Assembly: GCF_901933205.1 (NCBI RefSeq)
Contig: NC_044574.1
Location: 24,648,233 to 24,712,232 of the forward strand
Origin: Camarhynchus parvulus
Taxonomy: Eukaryota; Chordata; Aves; Passeriformes; Thraupidae
DNA: 64,000 nt
Direction: 5' to 3'
Shown here: in pieces, positions 60,701 through 64,000 of the stretch
Layout: each line of letters starts with the position of its first letter
Numbering within the stretch: position 1 is the first letter of the stretch
The notes under the pieces: generated by a model
The model's database searches: none
What the model was told of the DNA's origin: nothing
What the model saw: only the letters and a program-made list of their open reading frames with translations
Made by a program: the position numbers and the translations under genes

Positions 60701-62480
60701 AGGGATTTTTAACCATGAGTGATGACAAAGGAAGATGTGTTGTGGTTCATATAGAGTACACTGAGTGTAAATCTACAGAAAAGTCAATGATATGGCATCA
60801 TATGAATGAGGATCTAGAGACCACCCAATAAGGCTTATCTAAATAACTAGCATATGAATAATTAGTTCGCTCCAAAAGTGCCTCACAGATATGCAATAGA
60901 GGATGAAAACCAGTAAAAGAATCATAAAATATATGAGAAATCAGTTAAAAGTCTAAAGGGGAGGTTGTAGTTCAGATTTTCTGCATCTCAACCACTGGCC
61001 AGATGGGCCCACGGGTGCTTTCATGACCACTCTGTTGTAGTAATGTGAGCTGGATATGTATCACACTGCTCTGAATTTATACTACTGGGTGACAGAACAG
61101 ATGCTGATGAAAGCTTAAAAAGCAGATTGAGCCTGATTTCTGGAAAATCTGGAAGCAGGAAAAATTCTGGAGAAAACATCTCCAGGCAGTAAGTGAGTTT
61201 CTCAGCTCTAAGGCATTAAGAGTGCTTGTATGAGACACATGCTGAGGAGAGCATCTGGCTTCTGGGCTGCAGGCTTTGGGCTTCTGGAAGAGGAGTTTTG
61301 TACAGCAGAAGTCAGTTCTTCAGGACAGAGGTGCAATCCTCTGCTTTATTCTGCAGCCAAAGTCATCCACTCAAGTAAAAAAAATATTTTTGGTACCTAT
61401 TGCTGAAATGCTCTTGCTGACATTCTGCAAATAATTCTGCTACCAATGGTGAGTGGAGACTGAGTCAAAAGTAAGAGGGAAAGGAGGAGTTCAGCGTATG
61501 AAAAAAAACATTATTAAAGTCAGCACACTACTGGTAAGAGCCATCTCAGAGTCATAATATGCTGTCATGGGCTATACCATAACTTTCCTGACTGACATGG
61601 TCACTTTCACTGACAAGTAACAGGCAACACTCTCATTACCAGTGGACACTTCAGAAGATGTGACTGAAGAAGTCCTTGGGTAAAATAAAAAAACCAGACC
61701 ACAGTATCTACAAGATACTGTGAGAAACATTTAGAAATGAGAACAGTTAGAAAGCTTAATCTTAGTGGGAACTCTCTAAAACAATTAGACAAGTTTTGTA
61801 TTCCAGTGAGGTAGCTTCTTGCTTAAATACCAGGAATCTGACTGAGATATATTTTAAGCCAGGTCATGCTTTCTTTTTTCTGCCAAATATAATTAAAAAT
61901 GTATTGAAATGTGCAAGCTGCACTATTCATTAAGCATTTGCAGATGTAACACCATGAGGAGCACTGCTGTTGTTCTGCTTCTGGCGCTTGACATTACCAT
62001 GGCAAAAAACATGCTGAGCTAATAGAGCGTCTGCACATTGGAAACTAAAGCACGGCTGGGGTTGAGAAAAGCAATTCCCTAAACTAAAAATTACCTGTAA
62101 TGCAAGTTTTTGGAATTCTCCTTTAATTAAAAAATATTTGTGGTGAAAATCTAAAAAATAAAGACCAGGGCTGGCTAAAAAAATAAGCAGGGATTTTTTT
62201 TTTTGTCTTTCTATAGACTGTGAAAGTTTGGATCCCTGTTCTTATTTAGAACTAACCCAGAATTACCAAGTTTGAAGTCCTTTACAATTTTTTTCTTTTT
62301 ATTTATGAAATATATTCAACCATCATCATAAATTATGAAATATGAGTTTAAACCACAATGTCATCAATAGCAATATGAATTCAAGACCAGGGAGACTTCC
62401 TGAAAGATGCAGGTTTGACAGGGTTGCAGTTGATAGGGTAAGTGCAGGATGGTACTTAAACACATTCTTTATACCAGAAA
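57760..62480. other. AT-rich stretch without recognised genes
   Basis: About 4.7 kb with short frames only. Slightly richer sequence at 58540-58740 and 60950-61340 gives open frames of up to 86 codons with no motif. Confidence 0.5.
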
Positions 62481-62487
62481 AATGCAA

Positions 62488-63060
62488 AATCATAGAATCT
62501 TTTAGGTTGTGAAAAGAGCTTTAAGACCATTGGGTCCAATCATTAATCTAACATTTCTAAATCAACCACTAAAGGACGTCCCTAAGTGCCTCATCTACAT
62601 GTCTTCTAAATACCTCCAGAGATGGTGACTCAACTGCTTCCCTGAGCAGCTGTTATAATGATTTACAGCTCCTTTGGTGTAGAAATTTTTCCTAATAACC
62701 AGCCTAAACCTCCCCTGCTGAATCCTCAGGTCATTTCCACTTGTCTCATTTCTTGTTTCTTGGCAGAAGAGAGCCAACCCACGCCTGTCTAACCTTTTTT
62801 CAGGAAGTTGTAGAACAGTGTTAAGTCCTCCTGAGCCTTCTTTTCTCCACTATAAGCCACGCCAGTTCCCTCAGAGCACTTCCTCAGAGGCTTCCAGCTC
62901 CTCCTCTTTGTTGGCCACTCTGTGTGCATTGATCCCACCATGTTACCCTTTTTGTGACTGGAATGAACTTGATCACATTCAGTAAAAGCCTGGTTCCCTG
63001 ATCTTCTGGCTCAGAAAAATTCCCTATTTTGCAGCTTATCTTCTGGATTTATGCTCTGTC
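62488..63060 (-). mobile_element. CR1 LINE 3' fragment
   Basis: The 3' tail AAATCATAGAATC is at the low end, followed by reverse-strand CR1 sequence: GACCATTGGGTCCAATCATTAATC, CCTCCAGAGATGGTGACTCA, AACCAGCCTAAACCTCCCCTG, CTTCTTTTCTCCACTATAAG and CTTGATCACATTCAG. Recognisable to about 62925; the extension to about 63060 is weak. Diverged and 5'-truncated. Confidence 0.85.
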
Positions 63061-63064
63061 TCTA

Positions 63065-64000
63065 GCCAATGATACAGGGTTTTTTAAGCCAAACCTTAAT
63101 TTGAATTATACTTATTGGTAGGTTGTCAAGTCTCAGTTTGAATTTTCCTTTGGGAATCTTAGAAAATCCATTTAATGGAGTTCCCATCAATGCATTATTT
63201 TTTCAGTAATAAGTGAGCCTTATGTAGTAAGAGACTACGTATCAGACACTTCCCTTGGCAAACAGTGATCCTTGTTTACTGAAAACTCCCTCACTACAGG
63301 TTATTTTTAAAAACTGTATAATAATTTTGATGCATCATAACCCACCAGTAATTTTGAATAGTAGCTTATCTCAGTCCAATGTCATTCTTGGCTGATGGCC
63401 CGGAAGCATTATCTAGATCTGGAAAGGTCAAAAACAAATTCAGTGCCAAAGTAATGATAAGCTGCAGGTGGGACTGCAAGCTTTCCAAATCACATAAAAT
63501 GCCAGGAAATTTTCCCAAAAAGATTTTTTTTAGCATTTATAAAGTAATTGAAATAAAAAAAATATTAATATATCTGTGATATGTAAGTAGCAGAAGAAAA
63601 ACTGTAACTTTTGCTGTCTGTAAATTATTGTATTCATCAGAAATTTTTTAAAACATAAAACTGGAGTCAGTGAAATATTACTAGATCATGTTCCATATTA
63701 CAAGCTCTCTACAGCAAATGGTGTGGCTGAATATTTTGTTCTTTGTATGTGCCTGTGTTGTGTGAACATTTGGAAATAATTTTTGCAATCAGAACAGTGA
63801 AAAATACACATTCTTATGACGTATGGACTTCTCACTCCTTAAAGTCCCCAGTTAATCCAGAACTCTGTGGTTACTTAGGAACAACAGAAAAAAAAACACC
63901 AGTGAAAAATCCACAGATGGAGAAAAATCAAAAGCTTAAAGAAGATACAGACTAATAGGAGCAGGGCTAGTAGATAGGCAGTAAGCTACTTATGCCCAGT
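63065..64000. other. AT-rich stretch, nothing recognised
   Basis: No gene or repeat is supported to the window end. Confidence 0.55.

Noticed and set aside
1..64000. CRISPR arrays, operons, tRNA or rRNA genes
   Set aside because: No spaced direct-repeat array, prokaryotic gene layout or cloverleaf was seen; all evidence points to a vertebrate nuclear genome.

Overview
The window looks like AT-rich vertebrate nuclear DNA from a bird, probably a songbird. The evidence is CR1 LINE 3' ends with ATTCTATGATT-type tails on both strands, avian ERVL-type LTRs, and an almost intact env-less class III retroelement. I see no bacterial features, no tRNA or rRNA gene, and no multi-exon protein-coding gene I can name. 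Most of the 64 kb reads as intergenic or intronic single-copy sequence.

Layout: 1-2926 is unremarkable AT-rich DNA with a weak LTR-like block near 2.27-2.56 kb. 2927-9452 is the main object: an endogenous retrovirus on the minus strand, flanked by the 5-bp target duplication GTCAC, with 675/676-bp LTRs that differ by only one T. Read on the minus strand it has 5' LTR, tRNA-Lys1,2-type primer-binding site, a 309-codon ORF with membrane segments and a Pro-rich 51-bp tandem repeat, Gag capsid, protease, RT, RNase H, integrase, polypurine tract and 3' LTR, with no env. Its coding parts are mostly long stop-free blocks interrupted by at least ten frame changes.

9.5-39 kb is mainly unique AT-rich DNA. 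It holds CR1 fragments (17.6 and 35.4 kb), a (TTGTG)n microsatellite (15.9 kb), an interstitial telomere-like repeat (28.6 kb), a solo ERVL-type LTR (30 kb) and an (ATGGG)n repeat (36 kb). At 39.26-40.25 kb lies a 5'-truncated CR1 with the end of its reverse transcriptase.

42.1-43.1 kb is the best candidate for host function: a perfect palindromic RFX X-box, then about 0.7 kb downstream a strong splice acceptor in front of an 86-codon ORF. 45.58 kb has a compact hairpin, and 46.2-46.9 kb is an isolated GC/CpG-rich block. Further on are an ERV 5' LTR with its PBS but no body (53.8-54.4 kb), CR1 fragments (56.0 and 62.5 kb) and another ERVL-type LTR (57.1-57.8 kb). Family names rest on recognising sequence patterns; no database search was possible.
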